This document shows positions 1 to 7,685 of a DNA stretch of 64,000 nt, in pieces. The stretch is taken from the NCBI RefSeq assembly GCF_000949135.2, contig NZ_JTAN02000017.1, positions 124,001 to 188,000 on the forward strand. The letters are read 5' to 3'. Numbering within the stretch: position 1 is the stretch's first letter; each line of letters starts with the position of its first letter. The translations under genes and the position numbers were made by a program. This DNA is from Burkholderia sp. USMB20. Lineage in GTDB: Bacteria > Pseudomonadota > Gammaproteobacteria > Burkholderiales > Burkholderiaceae. Under the pieces are notes generated by a model that was given only the letters and a program-made list of their open reading frames with translations, ran no database searches and was not told the DNA's origin.

Positions 1-747
1 CAGCGTCACCGTGACGTCGTGCTGCGCGATGCCCGTCGCGCGCCCGCTCTTCACCGCGCGGCGCAGTGCGTCGACGTCGGCCGCCGGCTGCGAGAAATTC
101 ACGTAGATCGGGTCGAGCTGCTCGACGGTCGTGAGCGGCGTCGCCTGGTCCTGGCCGACGAGCGCGCCTTCGGTCACGAGCGCGCGCCGGGCGCGGCCCG
201 AAATCGGCGCGGTGACGGTCGCATAGTCGAGCTGCAGTTGCGCGCGGGCGAGCTCGGCCTGCGCGGACGCGACGTCGGCCTTCGCCTGCGTGTCGCCCGC
301 GACGGCCTCGGTGTGATCGCGCTCGCTGACCGCGCGGTCGCGCACCAGGTCGTCGTAACGGCGGCGCTTGTCGCTGGCCGCGAGCGCGGCGGCCTGCGCC
401 TTCGCGAGCGCCCCTCTCGCGGCGTCGCGCGCGGCCTTCAGCGGTGCGGGGTCGATGCGGAACAGCACCGCGCCCTGCCTCACTTCCTGGCCTTCCTCGT
501 AAGTCCGCGCGGTGACGATGCCCGCGACCCGCGCGCGCACTTCCGCCTGCCGATATGCGTCGAGCCGGCCCGGCAATTCGACGGTCATCGGTACGGCCGT
601 CGGACGCACCGTCACGACCGTCGCGTTCTGAATGGCCTCCGGCGCCTTGTCCTGTTCGCCCTTTCCGCAGCCGGTCGCGGCCAGCGTGGCCGCGAGCGCG
701 AACGACGCCAGCCGCAGGCGGCGCCCCAGGGAGCGTTTGTTATTCAT
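1..747 (-). CDS. RND efflux periplasmic adaptor (membrane fusion protein), 3' end outside window
   Basis: The first 249 codons are visible. The N-terminus is a lipoprotein-type signal with Cys in LAATGCGK near residue 26. It is followed by the adaptor hallmarks: a beta-hairpin start around PMTVELPGRLDAYRQAEVRA, a biotinyl-lipoyl half, a coiled-coil Ala/Arg-rich hairpin (about residues 100-165), and the TAPISGRARRALVTEGALVG lipoyl return strand. This is the AcrA/MexA family, which bridges an inner-membrane RND pump to an outer-membrane channel. It is divergent from a TetR gene with a palindrome between them, the usual layout for Burkholderia BpeAB-OprB or AmrAB-OprA type pumps. Which of these it is cannot be told from the fragment. 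The pump and channel genes are expected just left of the window. Confidence 0.93.
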   Translation of the reverse strand, partial: MNNKRSLGRRLRLASFALAATLAATGCGKGEQDKAPEAIQNATVVTVRPTAVPMTVELPGRLDAYRQAEVRARVAGIVTARTYEEGQEVRQGAVLFRIDPAPLKAARDAARGALAKAQAAALAASDKRRRYDDLVRDRAVSERDHTEAVAGDTQAKADVASAQAELARAQLQLDYATVTAPISGRARRALVTEGALVGQDQATPLTTVEQLDPIYVNFSQPAADVDALRRAVKSGRATGIAQHDVTVTL

Positions 748-804
748 GTGCTGACCTCGGATCGTTCGCCGCCATACAATGCGGCGGCTCAGGGTGGCCG
801 ATTA

Positions 805-824
805 TAATCAGTCACGACTGATTA
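805..824. promoter_or_regulatory. TetR-type operator between efflux operon and repressor
   Basis: Inverted repeat TAATCAGTC-AC-GACTGATTA with 9-bp perfect arms lies in the 150-bp divergent intergenic region. Its place and symmetry fit the binding site of the TetR-family protein encoded at 898-1545, repressing both the pump operon and itself. Assignment to this regulator is inferred. Confidence 0.75.
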
Positions 825-897
825 AATACAGGCGGTTGCAATCCGGCCGCCATACTGTCTCAATAAAACGACAGCGAACTGTAAGGAAATTCACGAC

Positions 898-1545
898 ATG
901 GCCCGCAAGACCCGGGAAGAATCGCTCGCCATCAAGCACCGGATCCTCGACGCCGCCGAGCTCGTGCTGCTCGAAAAAGGCGTCGCGCAAACCGCGATGG
1001 CGGACCTCGCCGAGGCCGCCGGAATGTCGCGGGGCGCCGTGTACGGCCATTACCGCAACAAGATGGAAGTGTGTCTCGCGATGTGCGACCGCGCATTCGC
1101 GCGCACGTCGGAAGGGTTCGACGCGGTCGACAGCCTGCCCGCGTTCGCCACGCTGCGCCGCGCGGCGTCGCATTACCTGCAGCAATGCGGCGAGCCGGGC
1201 GCGATGCAGCGCGTGCTCGTGATCCTCTATACGAAATGCGAGCAGAGCGAGGAGAACGGCGCGCTGCAGCGCCGCCGCATGCTGCTCGAGCTGCAGATGC
1301 TGCGCATCACCAAGGCGCTGCTGCGCCGCGCGATCGCGGCCGGCGAACTGGCCGCCGATCTCGACGTGCATCTCGCGGCCGTCCATCTCGTGTCGCTGCT
1401 CGAAGGCGTGTTCGCCTCGATGATCTGGACCAACCGCTTGCGCGGCAATCGGTGGAACGACGCGGAAGCGATGCTCGACGCCGGCTTCGACGCGGTCAGG
1501 ACATCCGCCGCGCTGCGCGTGCGCGCGCAAAAATTTCCTGTCTGA
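898..1545 (+). CDS. TetR-family repressor of the adjacent RND efflux operon
   Basis: 215 aa. The N-terminal TetR helix-turn-helix is clear at about residues 12-58, including ILDAAELVLLEKGVAQTAMA and AAGMSRGAVYGHYRNK. The C-terminal two thirds is the helical ligand/dimer domain, close in style to AcrR/BpeR/AmrR regulators (QRVLVILYTKCEQSEENGAL). It is divergently transcribed from the membrane fusion protein gene, so it most likely represses that pump and is induced by pump substrates. It is a single gene; the next gene on the same strand starts nearly 300 bp further on. The TetR family is certain; the exact orthologue (BpeR or AmrR type) is not. Confidence 0.93.
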   Translation: MARKTREESLAIKHRILDAAELVLLEKGVAQTAMADLAEAAGMSRGAVYGHYRNKMEVCLAMCDRAFARTSEGFDAVDSLPAFATLRRAASHYLQQCGEPGAMQRVLVILYTKCEQSEENGALQRRRMLLELQMLRITKALLRRAIAAGELAADLDVHLAAVHLVSLLEGVFASMIWTNRLRGNRWNDAEAMLDAGFDAVRTSAALRVRAQKFPV

Positions 1546-1688
1546 CGAAAAGCCGCGCAATAAATGCTGATTTAACCCGATTTACCGCAGTGCGAAACGA
1601 ATGAGCCGACCCTCTTTAAAATTTTTAACGTTTCGCGGAACATCGGTAGACTGACGCTGTCATCTTTCTTTAGCGTCTTCGTGATAAA

Positions 1689-1788
1689 CCGGGTTCGACC
1701 CGGAAAGATCACGCCGCCGTTCGAAGCGGGCCTGCCCGCGAGTTGGGTCGAACGGAAACGACACAGGCCCCTGGCGGGGCCTGTTTTG
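1689..1788 (+). ncRNA. Candidate structured small RNA or leader ending in an intrinsic terminator
   Basis: Three consecutive helices can be read in 100 nt. Hairpin 1 is CCGGGT-TCG-ACCCGG (1689-1703). Helix 2 has outer arms CCGTTCGA (1717-1724) and TCGAACGG (1748-1755) enclosing an inner GCGGG/CCCGC stem (1726-1739). Hairpin 3 is ACAGGCCCC-TGGC-GGGGCCTGT (1763-1784) followed by TTTTGTT, an intrinsic terminator. The terminator sits 49 bp before the likely peptidase start, so this is either a free-standing sRNA or a terminated leader/attenuator. I do not recognise it as a named RNA family. Confidence 0.55.
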
Positions 1789-1836
1789 TTGCACGCCCGT
1801 CGCCCGCCCCGTCGCCACCCGACGGATCTGCCGCCG

Positions 1837-3153
1837 ATGGTTCACGCCCACACCTCTTTGAACCGCTTTTCCTGGACGTGGACACCTTTGGTCAAGCCTG
1901 CCGCAACTCCTGATGCTTTCGCGCCCGGGCGCGCGCAGCGCCTCGTGCGCGCGCTCGTGCCGGCCGCCGTGCTCGGCGCCCTCGCCGCCTTCGGTCTCGC
2001 CGCCGCGCTGCCGGCCGTCTCGCAACTGCCGGGCGCCGTCGATTCGGGCACGGCCGCGCTGCCGCAGCGCGTGCTGTCCGACACGCCGTTTCCCACCGCG
2101 CAGCATTTCGTGACGAGCGAACTCGCGCGCACGATCGGCGAGCGCAACGAACGCGATGAACGCACCGACCGCAACCTGCAGCCGGGCCTGTTCGCGCCGC
2201 TCAGCGCGCACCGCAACGACATGCTCGGCTATACGAGCCTGTTCCAGTTCGCGCCGCCCGAGCAGCAGCACGGGATGCGCGCGGGCGACATCGAACTCAC
2301 GCTGTCCGATACGCTGAACCGTCTCGACGTGCCGCCCGAAGTGCGCATCCAGCTCGGCGATCTCGTCACCGGCAAGGTCGCGCTGCGCGCCGGCGCGCAG
2401 CGCGGCGACTACTACCGCATCGCGTACGACACCAACAACGGCACGCCGCACCTCACCGCGCTCGAGCTGCGCGTCGCGGGCCGCACGTTCGGGGCGATCT
2501 GGTTCCGCGCGCCGGGCGCCGACCACGGCGCGTACTACACGCTCGACGGCGCGCCGCTCGAAGCGGCCGCGTTCACGATGCCGGTCAAGTGGACGCGCAT
2601 CAGCTCGTTCTTCGGCGAGCGCGTGCACCCGCTGTCGCAGGCGATGGCATTCCATACCGGCGTCGACCTCGCCGCGCCGTCCGGCACGCCCGTCAATGCG
2701 GCGGCCGACGGCGTCGTGTCGTTCGTCGGCACCGATCCGGGCGGCTACGGCCACTACGTGATCGTCGATCACGCGGACGGTTATTCGACCTACTACGCGC
2801 ATTTGTCCGCGTTCGCGCGCGGGCTGAAGACCGGCGAAACCGTCAAGCAGGGCCAGCGCATCGGCTCGGTCGGGATGACCGGCGCGGCCACCGGTCCGCA
2901 CCTGCATTTCGAAGTGCGCGTCGCGAACGACCCGGTCGATCCGCTCGTCACGCTCGCGAGCGCGCAGACGGGGCTGTCCGACATGCAGCTCACCGCGTTC
3001 CGCCAGGAAGCGGCGCAATGGCGCTTCCGCCTCGCGTCGATCAGTACGACGCCGTTTGCATTCGCGCAGAGCGACGGCCCGCTGTGGGGCGATTTCGCGA
3101 CCGGTCCGTCGACGCTGCGTTCGGTGTTCGATACGCACTACAGCGCGTCCTGA
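1837..3153 (+). CDS. M23 family zinc metallopeptidase, membrane anchored
   Basis: 438 aa from the ATG at 1837. This start was preferred to upstream GTG/ATG codons because an intrinsic terminator and structured RNA occupy 1689-1788. A hydrophobic segment around residues 35-58 (VRALVPAAVLGALAAFGLAA) anchors it. The C-terminal lysostaphin-like domain has the LytM metal ligands: H in AMAFHTGVDLAAPSGTPV (HxxxD) and GPHLHFEVRV (HxH), with the usual DHADGYSTYYAHL strand between them. These enzymes cut peptidoglycan cross-bridges, or act as inactive activators of amidases when ligands are lost; here the ligands are intact. Probably a cell-wall endopeptidase facing the periplasm. It is convergent with the amino-acid transporter genes that follow. 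Confidence 0.93.
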   Translation: MVHAHTSLNRFSWTWTPLVKPAATPDAFAPGRAQRLVRALVPAAVLGALAAFGLAAALPAVSQLPGAVDSGTAALPQRVLSDTPFPTAQHFVTSELARTIGERNERDERTDRNLQPGLFAPLSAHRNDMLGYTSLFQFAPPEQQHGMRAGDIELTLSDTLNRLDVPPEVRIQLGDLVTGKVALRAGAQRGDYYRIAYDTNNGTPHLTALELRVAGRTFGAIWFRAPGADHGAYYTLDGAPLEAAAFTMPVKWTRISSFFGERVHPLSQAMAFHTGVDLAAPSGTPVNAAADGVVSFVGTDPGGYGHYVIVDHADGYSTYYAHLSAFARGLKTGETVKQGQRIGSVGMTGAATGPHLHFEVRVANDPVDPLVTLASAQTGLSDMQLTAFRQEAAQWRFRLASISTTPFAFAQSDGPLWGDFATGPSTLRSVFDTHYSAS

Positions 3154-3218
3154 CGCTGACGTGACGCGCTGAAGTGCTGAAGTTCTCAAGCACCGAAGTT
3201 CTGAAACACCTTCACGCC

Positions 3219-3240
3219 CGTCGCCGCTCGCTCGGCGACG
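3219..3240. terminator. Stem-loop between convergent genes
   Basis: CGTCGCCG (3219-3226) and CGGCGACG (3233-3240) form an 8-bp stem with a 6-nt loop in the 170-bp gap between the convergent peptidase and permease genes. There is no clear T-run on either side, so termination activity is only inferred from position. Confidence 0.4.
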
Positions 3241-3323
3241 ACGCGGCCCGCTGCGGATAGCCGCACGCTCTCACCTTCATCACCGGAAACGCGCCGCATG
3301 CATCGCACGCGGCGCGCACGCCG

Positions 3324-4049
3324 TCACCGCACCGGTTCCGTGCGTTCAGCCGCAGCCCGCGCGATGCGCTCCGCGCGAGGACGACGCGACAGCAACCAGC
3401 GCGCCGCACCGTCGAGCGACGTGCACAGCACCAGATAGATCGCCGCGACGAACAGGAAGATCGGCGCCGGATACACCATCAGCCGGTTGTTCACCTGCGT
3501 CGCGACGAACGACAGTTCCGGCACGCCGACGATATACGCGAGCGACGTGTCCTTCACGAGCGCGACCCACTGATTGACGAACGACGGCGTCATGATCCGG
3601 ATCGCCTGCGGCAGCAGCACGTAGCGCACGGTCTGCCAGCGCGTGAGCCCGAGCGACAGCCCCGCCTGCCACTGCCCGTCGCCGGCCGCGACGATGCCCG
3701 CATGCACCGCATGCGCGAGATACGCGCCGCCGATCAGCGCCAGCGCGCACACGACCGTCGCGAGTCCCGGCACGTCCATGTGCAGCAGCATCGGCATCAG
3801 GAAGTACGTCCAGAAGATCAGCATCAGCACCGGAATCGCGCGAAAGAAGCCGATGAACGCGAGCAGCAGCACGCGCAGCGGGCCGCGCGCGAGCGCCATC
3901 GCGACGCCGAGCGCCACGCCCAGCACCGCCGATGCGATGGCCGACGCGATCGCCAGCACGAGCGACAGCGCGGCGCCGCCGAGCGGACCATCCGGGAATG
4001 CGCCGACGAGCAGGTACGGCAGGTTGTCGAGCAGCAGCGAGAGATCCAT
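3324..4049 (-). CDS. gltK: Amino-acid ABC transporter permease, GltK type
   Basis: 241 aa polytopic permease of the His/Glu/Gln/Arg/opine 3-TM family, with about five membrane segments. It includes the conserved ATPase-contact EAA-like loop (ARGPLRVLLLAFIGFFRAIP... and later GLSLGLTRWQTVRYVLLPQA). The start is the ATG at 4049, two bases after the stop of the partner permease, so the two are translationally close. With the 5' neighbour it forms the membrane heterodimer of a glutamate/aspartate-type importer fed by the binding protein at 4878-5693. No ATPase gene follows; the next gene is a convergent peptidase. Confidence 0.88.
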   Translation of the reverse strand: MDLSLLLDNLPYLLVGAFPDGPLGGAALSLVLAIASAIASAVLGVALGVAMALARGPLRVLLLAFIGFFRAIPVLMLIFWTYFLMPMLLHMDVPGLATVVCALALIGGAYLAHAVHAGIVAAGDGQWQAGLSLGLTRWQTVRYVLLPQAIRIMTPSFVNQWVALVKDTSLAYIVGVPELSFVATQVNNRLMVYPAPIFLFVAAIYLVLCTSLDGAARWLLSRRPRAERIARAAAERTEPVR

Positions 4050-4051
4050 CG

Positions 4052-4774
4052 TCAACGCCCCGCCCCGAGCCGGTCGCGCCATTGCGTGGCCGCGTAGGCA
4101 CCGGCCTCGATCGCGGCCACCGCGGCGATGTACAGCACGGTCGCGACACCGAAGGCGGCAAAGGTCTTGAACGTCTCCGTCTCGACCTGCCGCGACGCGT
4201 ACGACAGCTCGGCGACACCGATCGCCATCGCGAGCGACGAGTTCTTCACGAGATTCATGTATTGGCCGAACAACGGCGGCAGCGCGATGCGCACGGCCTG
4301 CGGCAGCACGACGTAGCGCAGCGACTGCATCGGCGTGAGGCCGAGCGCCGCGGCCGCATCGTGCTGCGCACGGCGCACGCCGCGCAGCCCGGCTTCGCAT
4401 TCCTCGGCGACGAACGCGGCCGTGTACGCGCTCAACCCGAACCAGCCCGCGACGAACTCGAACGACGGCCAGGCGAGCGTGAACGGGCCCGCGCTCAGCT
4501 GATGACGCGCGTTCAGCCACGCGACCCATGTGTCGGGCAGCAACGACGCGACGCCGAAATACCAGAACAGCAACTGCACGAGCAACGGCGTGTTGCGGAA
4601 CGCGACGACATAGCCGGCCGCGAGCGTGCGCGGCGCCGTGCCGCGCGCATGCCGCATGACGGCGAGCAGCAGTCCGCCGACCGTCGCGGCGAGCGCCGAC
4701 GCGGCCGCGAGGCCGAGCGTCAGCAGGAAGCCCTGCCAGAGCCAGGACAGATATTTGGGAGCCAAGCCGAGCAT
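4052..4774 (-). CDS. gltJ: Amino-acid ABC transporter permease, GltJ type
   Basis: 240 aa, about five membrane helices. It carries the family EAA motif region AAAALGLTPMQSLRYVVLPQ and the conserved AFRNTPLLVQLLFWYFG segment that marks GltJ-like permeases of the acidic amino-acid importers. The start is taken at the ATG at 4774, because longer versions run into Arg-rich, non-membrane sequence. It lies between the binding protein gene (103-bp gap with a stem-loop) and the second permease (2-bp gap), forming one operon. The substrate is inferred from family resemblance, not proven. Confidence 0.9.
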   Translation of the reverse strand: MLGLAPKYLSWLWQGFLLTLGLAAASALAATVGGLLLAVMRHARGTAPRTLAAGYVVAFRNTPLLVQLLFWYFGVASLLPDTWVAWLNARHQLSAGPFTLAWPSFEFVAGWFGLSAYTAAFVAEECEAGLRGVRRAQHDAAAALGLTPMQSLRYVVLPQAVRIALPPLFGQYMNLVKNSSLAMAIGVAELSYASRQVETETFKTFAAFGVATVLYIAAVAAIEAGAYAATQWRDRLGAGR

Positions 4775-4816
4775 GGTGGTGCGGGCGCGAAGCAAGCGAT
4801 CAAGAGAAACGGAAAA

Positions 4817-4862
4817 CGCCGCGATTCCCGCGCACCGGCACGACCGATGGCGGAACGCGGCG
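4817..4862 (-). repeat. Intercistronic stem-loop between binding protein and permease genes
   Basis: Arms CGCCGCGATTCC (4817-4828) and GGAACGCGGCG (4852-4862) pair with one bulge. Placed just after the binding-protein stop, such structures commonly protect the 5' mRNA and let the soluble component be made in excess over the permeases. That role is inferred here. Confidence 0.45.
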
Positions 4863-4877
4863 CGTCCTGCATGCGAC

Positions 4878-5693
4878 TCAGGTCTTGTCGCCGATGCGGA
4901 AGATGCGCGTGAGCGGCGTCTTCGTCGTCGGACCGAACCACGCGTCGTAGATCTGGCCCGCGCGGCCATTCGCCTCGAGCCCCTTCAGCGTGTCGTTCAC
5001 GAAGCCGAGCAGGCGCGTCTCGCCCTTCGGCACGCCGACGCCCATGTAGTCGTTCGAGATCGTGAATGCCGGGATCTCGTAGTTCTGCTTGTCGGGCACG
5101 TTCGCGAGCAGGCCGATCAGCTTCGGGCCGTCCTGCGTGATCGCCTGCACGTTGCCGGCGCGCAGCGCGGCGAACGCGAACGGCGTGTCGTCGTACGCGA
5201 CGATCGTCGCCTTCGGGAACTTCTCGCGCAGCGTGATCTCGTTCGTCGTGCCCTTGTCCGCGCCGACGCGCAAGCCGTTCAGCTGGTCGGCCGATTTCAG
5301 CACGCCCTTCTTCGCGAGAAACTGCTGGCCCGACGAGAAATACGGGATGCTGAAGTCGACCTGCTTCGCGCGCTCGTCGGTGATCGTGAAGTTCGCGAGC
5401 ACCAGGTCGACCTTGCCGGAGGTCAGGAACGGAATGCGGTTCGCGGGATTGGTCGGCTGCAGCTGCAGCTTCACGCCGAGCTTGTCGGCCAGCGCCTTCG
5501 CATAGTCGACGTCGAGGCCGATGATGTGATTGCTCTTGCCGTCGACATAGCCGAACGGCGGATTGCTGTCGAAGGTCGCGACGCGCAGCACGCCGGCCTT
5601 CTTGATGTCGTCGAGGCGATCCGCGTGCGCGACCGTGCCGGCCGTAACGAGTGCGGCCCCGACGAGCCACGTAGCGAGAGTGTGGAATTTCAT
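4878..5693 (-). CDS. gltI: Periplasmic glutamate/aspartate-type amino-acid binding protein
   Basis: 271 aa with a Sec signal peptide (MKFHTLATWLVGAALVTAGT, cleavage after VAHA). The mature part is a family 3 solute-binding protein: DDIKKAGVLRVATFDSNPPF, GLDVDYAKALADKLGVKLQL, NRIPFLTSGKVDLVLANFTI and AAL/GNVQAITQDG are typical of GltI/AatJ-like proteins. The start is the ATG at 5693; upstream in-frame codons would add sequence ahead of the signal peptide. It is the first gene of a three-gene operon with two permeases. It captures acidic or related amino acids in the periplasm and delivers them to the membrane pair. Confidence 0.9.
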   Translation of the reverse strand: MKFHTLATWLVGAALVTAGTVAHADRLDDIKKAGVLRVATFDSNPPFGYVDGKSNHIIGLDVDYAKALADKLGVKLQLQPTNPANRIPFLTSGKVDLVLANFTITDERAKQVDFSIPYFSSGQQFLAKKGVLKSADQLNGLRVGADKGTTNEITLREKFPKATIVAYDDTPFAFAALRAGNVQAITQDGPKLIGLLANVPDKQNYEIPAFTISNDYMGVGVPKGETRLLGFVNDTLKGLEANGRAGQIYDAWFGPTTKTPLTRIFRIGDKT

Positions 5694-5886
5694 GAGCACG
5701 ACCTGATTTGTTATGAAGGCCGGCGCGGATCGCGCGGCGGCCGGTTCGAGGAACATCGCGACGCTGTGTGTCGTCGCGAAGCCGCTAACGTATCAGCGCG
5801 TGCGGCGATTCCGAACCAACAAATGGTGCTTTGCTCTGCGGGTTTCGTGATGAGGCTTGCAGCGGCTGCATGCGGCGCATGCGCAC

Positions 5887-5915
5887 AAAAAAACGCCCGC
5901 TGCACGCAGCGGGCG
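5887..5915 (-). terminator. Intrinsic terminator, minus strand
   Basis: CGCCCGCTGC and GCAGCGGGCG arms (5894-5915) are followed on the minus strand by seven T residues. It lies downstream of a stronger terminator for kgtP, so the transcript it ends is unclear. Confidence 0.75.
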
Positions 5916-6057
5916 CGAATCCCAGTCAAGGAGGTGTCACACGAACTACGCGTTCAGAATAAGCGCATCGTCCGCTGCGGACAACGAAGCGATTCCGATA
6001 TCGATATCGTGCGCCCCGCGATGAGCTTGCACGCGCCCATGCGAAAACGCCACGCAT

Positions 6058-6090
6058 AAAAAACGGCGCTCCGCCTGCATGGCGGAGCGC
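6058..6090 (-). terminator. Intrinsic terminator of kgtP
   Basis: GCGCTCCGCC-TGCAT-GGCGGAGCGC (6066-6090) with six T residues after it on the minus strand, 56 bp past the kgtP stop. Confidence 0.85.
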
Positions 6091-6145
6091 TGTCCCGTTG
6101 CACGTTGCCGGTCGATGCGGGCAGCCCGGCGGGCTGCCCTGCCGA

Positions 6146-7450
6146 TCACGGTTCGTGACGCAGGTACCCTTCCTTGCTCGGATCGCGCATCCGCCACGAC
6201 ACGATCAGCGAGATCGCGCACAGCACCGTCACGTACCAGTAGAAGGTTTCCTCGCTGCCGACCGACTTGAACCACAGCGCGACGTACTCGGCCGAGCCGC
6301 CGAAGATCGCGTTCGCGACCGCATACGACAGGCCGACACCCATCGCGCGCACTTCGGGCGGGAACATCTCGGCCTTGATGAGGCCGCTGATCGACGTGTA
6401 GAAGCTGACGATCGCCAGCGCGATCGTGATCAGCGCGAACGCGGCCGTCGGGCTCGTGACGGTCTTCAGCGCGTGCATCAGCGGCACCGTGCCGATCACC
6501 GCGAACGTGCCGAACAGGATCATCGACGTGCGGCGGCCGATCTTGTCGGACAGCGCGCCGAACACCGGCTGGATCAGCATGTAGACGAGCAGCGCGACGG
6601 TCATCACGTTGCTGGCCGTCTTCGCATGCATGCCGGCCGTGTTCACGAGGTATTTCTGCATGTACGTCGTGAAGGTGTAGAAGATCAGCGAGCCGCCGGC
6701 CGTGAAGCCGACCACCGTGAAGAAGGCGCCCTTGTGCTGCCACACGCCGCGGATCGTGCCCGCGTCCTTCTTGTCACGCGATGCGCTCGTCGACGTCTCG
6801 TCGAGCGATTTGCGCAGGTACAGCGAGATCAGCGCGGCCGCCGCCCCGCAGACGAACGGAATGCGCCAGCCCCACGCCTTCAGCTCGTCGTTCGACAGCG
6901 CCTGCTGCAGGATCACGAGCACCAGCAGCGCGCACAGCTGGCCGCCGATCAGCGTCACGTACTGGAACGACGCGAAGAAGCCGCGCCGCCCCTTCAGCGC
7001 GACCTCGCTCATGTAGGTTGCGCTCGTCCCGTATTCGCCGCCCACCGACAGCCCCTGGAACAGGCGCGCGACCAGCAGCAGCGCCGGCGCCAGCGCGCCG
7101 ATCTGCGCATAGGTCGGCAGCACCGCGATCACGAGCGAGCCGCCGCACATCATCAGCACCGAGATCATCATCGCCGTGCGACGGCCGTGACGGTCGGCGA
7201 TGCGGCCGAACAGCCAGCCGCCGATCGGACGCATCAGGAAGCCGGCCGCGAACACGCCGGCCGTGTTCAGCAGCTGCGTGGTCGTGTTGCCGCTCGGGAA
7301 GAACGCCGGTGCGAAGTACAGCGCGCAGAACGAGTAGATGTAGAAGTCGAACCACTCGACGAGGTTGCCCGACGAGGCGCCGACGATGGCGAACACGCGC
7401 CGCCGGGTGTCATGCGCGGACAGCGCAGCTTGGTCGGTCTGGACGTCCAT
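6146..7450 (-). CDS. kgtP: 2-oxoglutarate:proton symporter KgtP (MHS family of MFS)
   Basis: 434 aa, 12 membrane helices. The match to Escherichia coli KgtP as I recall it is close along the whole length: [83 protein letters not shown] and [20 protein letters not shown]. KgtP carries alpha-ketoglutarate with protons across the inner membrane. It is a single-gene unit with its own terminator. The start ATG at 7450 gives the expected N-terminus. The substrate assignment is strong by family but inferred. Confidence 0.93.
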   Translation of the reverse strand: MDVQTDQAALSAHDTRRRVFAIVGASSGNLVEWFDFYIYSFCALYFAPAFFPSGNTTTQLLNTAGVFAAGFLMRPIGGWLFGRIADRHGRRTAMMISVLMMCGGSLVIAVLPTYAQIGALAPALLLVARLFQGLSVGGEYGTSATYMSEVALKGRRGFFASFQYVTLIGGQLCALLVLVILQQALSNDELKAWGWRIPFVCGAAAALISLYLRKSLDETSTSASRDKKDAGTIRGVWQHKGAFFTVVGFTAGGSLIFYTFTTYMQKYLVNTAGMHAKTASNVMTVALLVYMLIQPVFGALSDKIGRRTSMILFGTFAVIGTVPLMHALKTVTSPTAAFALITIALAIVSFYTSISGLIKAEMFPPEVRAMGVGLSYAVANAIFGGSAEYVALWFKSVGSEETFYWYVTVLCAISLIVSWRMRDPSKEGYLRHEP

Positions 7451-7633
7451 GGGTTGGTCTGTTCCTTTTAGTGCTTTCTGGGCGAGACGGCTCGCGGGCC
7501 GTCGCGTACGGTCGCACGTGGCACCGGTTCCGGCGGCACGGCGCTACGGGATTTTAGCGAAATGTAAAGTAACGGGCTTTCCGGGTTCGTCCGGATGTAG
7601 AAAATTTTTCTCCCGGTACGCGTTCGTCATATG

Positions 7634-7658
7634 AAAACGCCAGCCCTCAGGCTGGCGT
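7634..7658 (-). terminator. Intrinsic terminator of the prkA-yeaH-spoVR operon
   Basis: ACGCCAGCC-CTCA-GGCTGGCGT (7637-7658), followed by TTTTC on the minus strand, 28 bp after the SpoVR stop codon. Confidence 0.85.
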
Positions 7659-7685
7659 CCGGTGCAAACTGTTCTCGGGCGATCG

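Larger units (their letters stand above)
5694..6145. other. Intergenic region upstream of gltI with two minus-strand terminators
   Basis: No convincing gene. It holds the gltI promoter region and two intrinsic terminators that both face the minus strand (listed separately). The 140 bp between the two terminators is unexplained and might be transcribed as a short RNA or a tiny peptide; see findings. Confidence 0.6.

Noticed and set aside
1681-1836. N-terminal extension of the M23 peptidase from a GTG at 1681
   Set aside because: It would pass through three RNA hairpins and an intrinsic terminator; the ATG at 1837 gives a normal anchor sequence.
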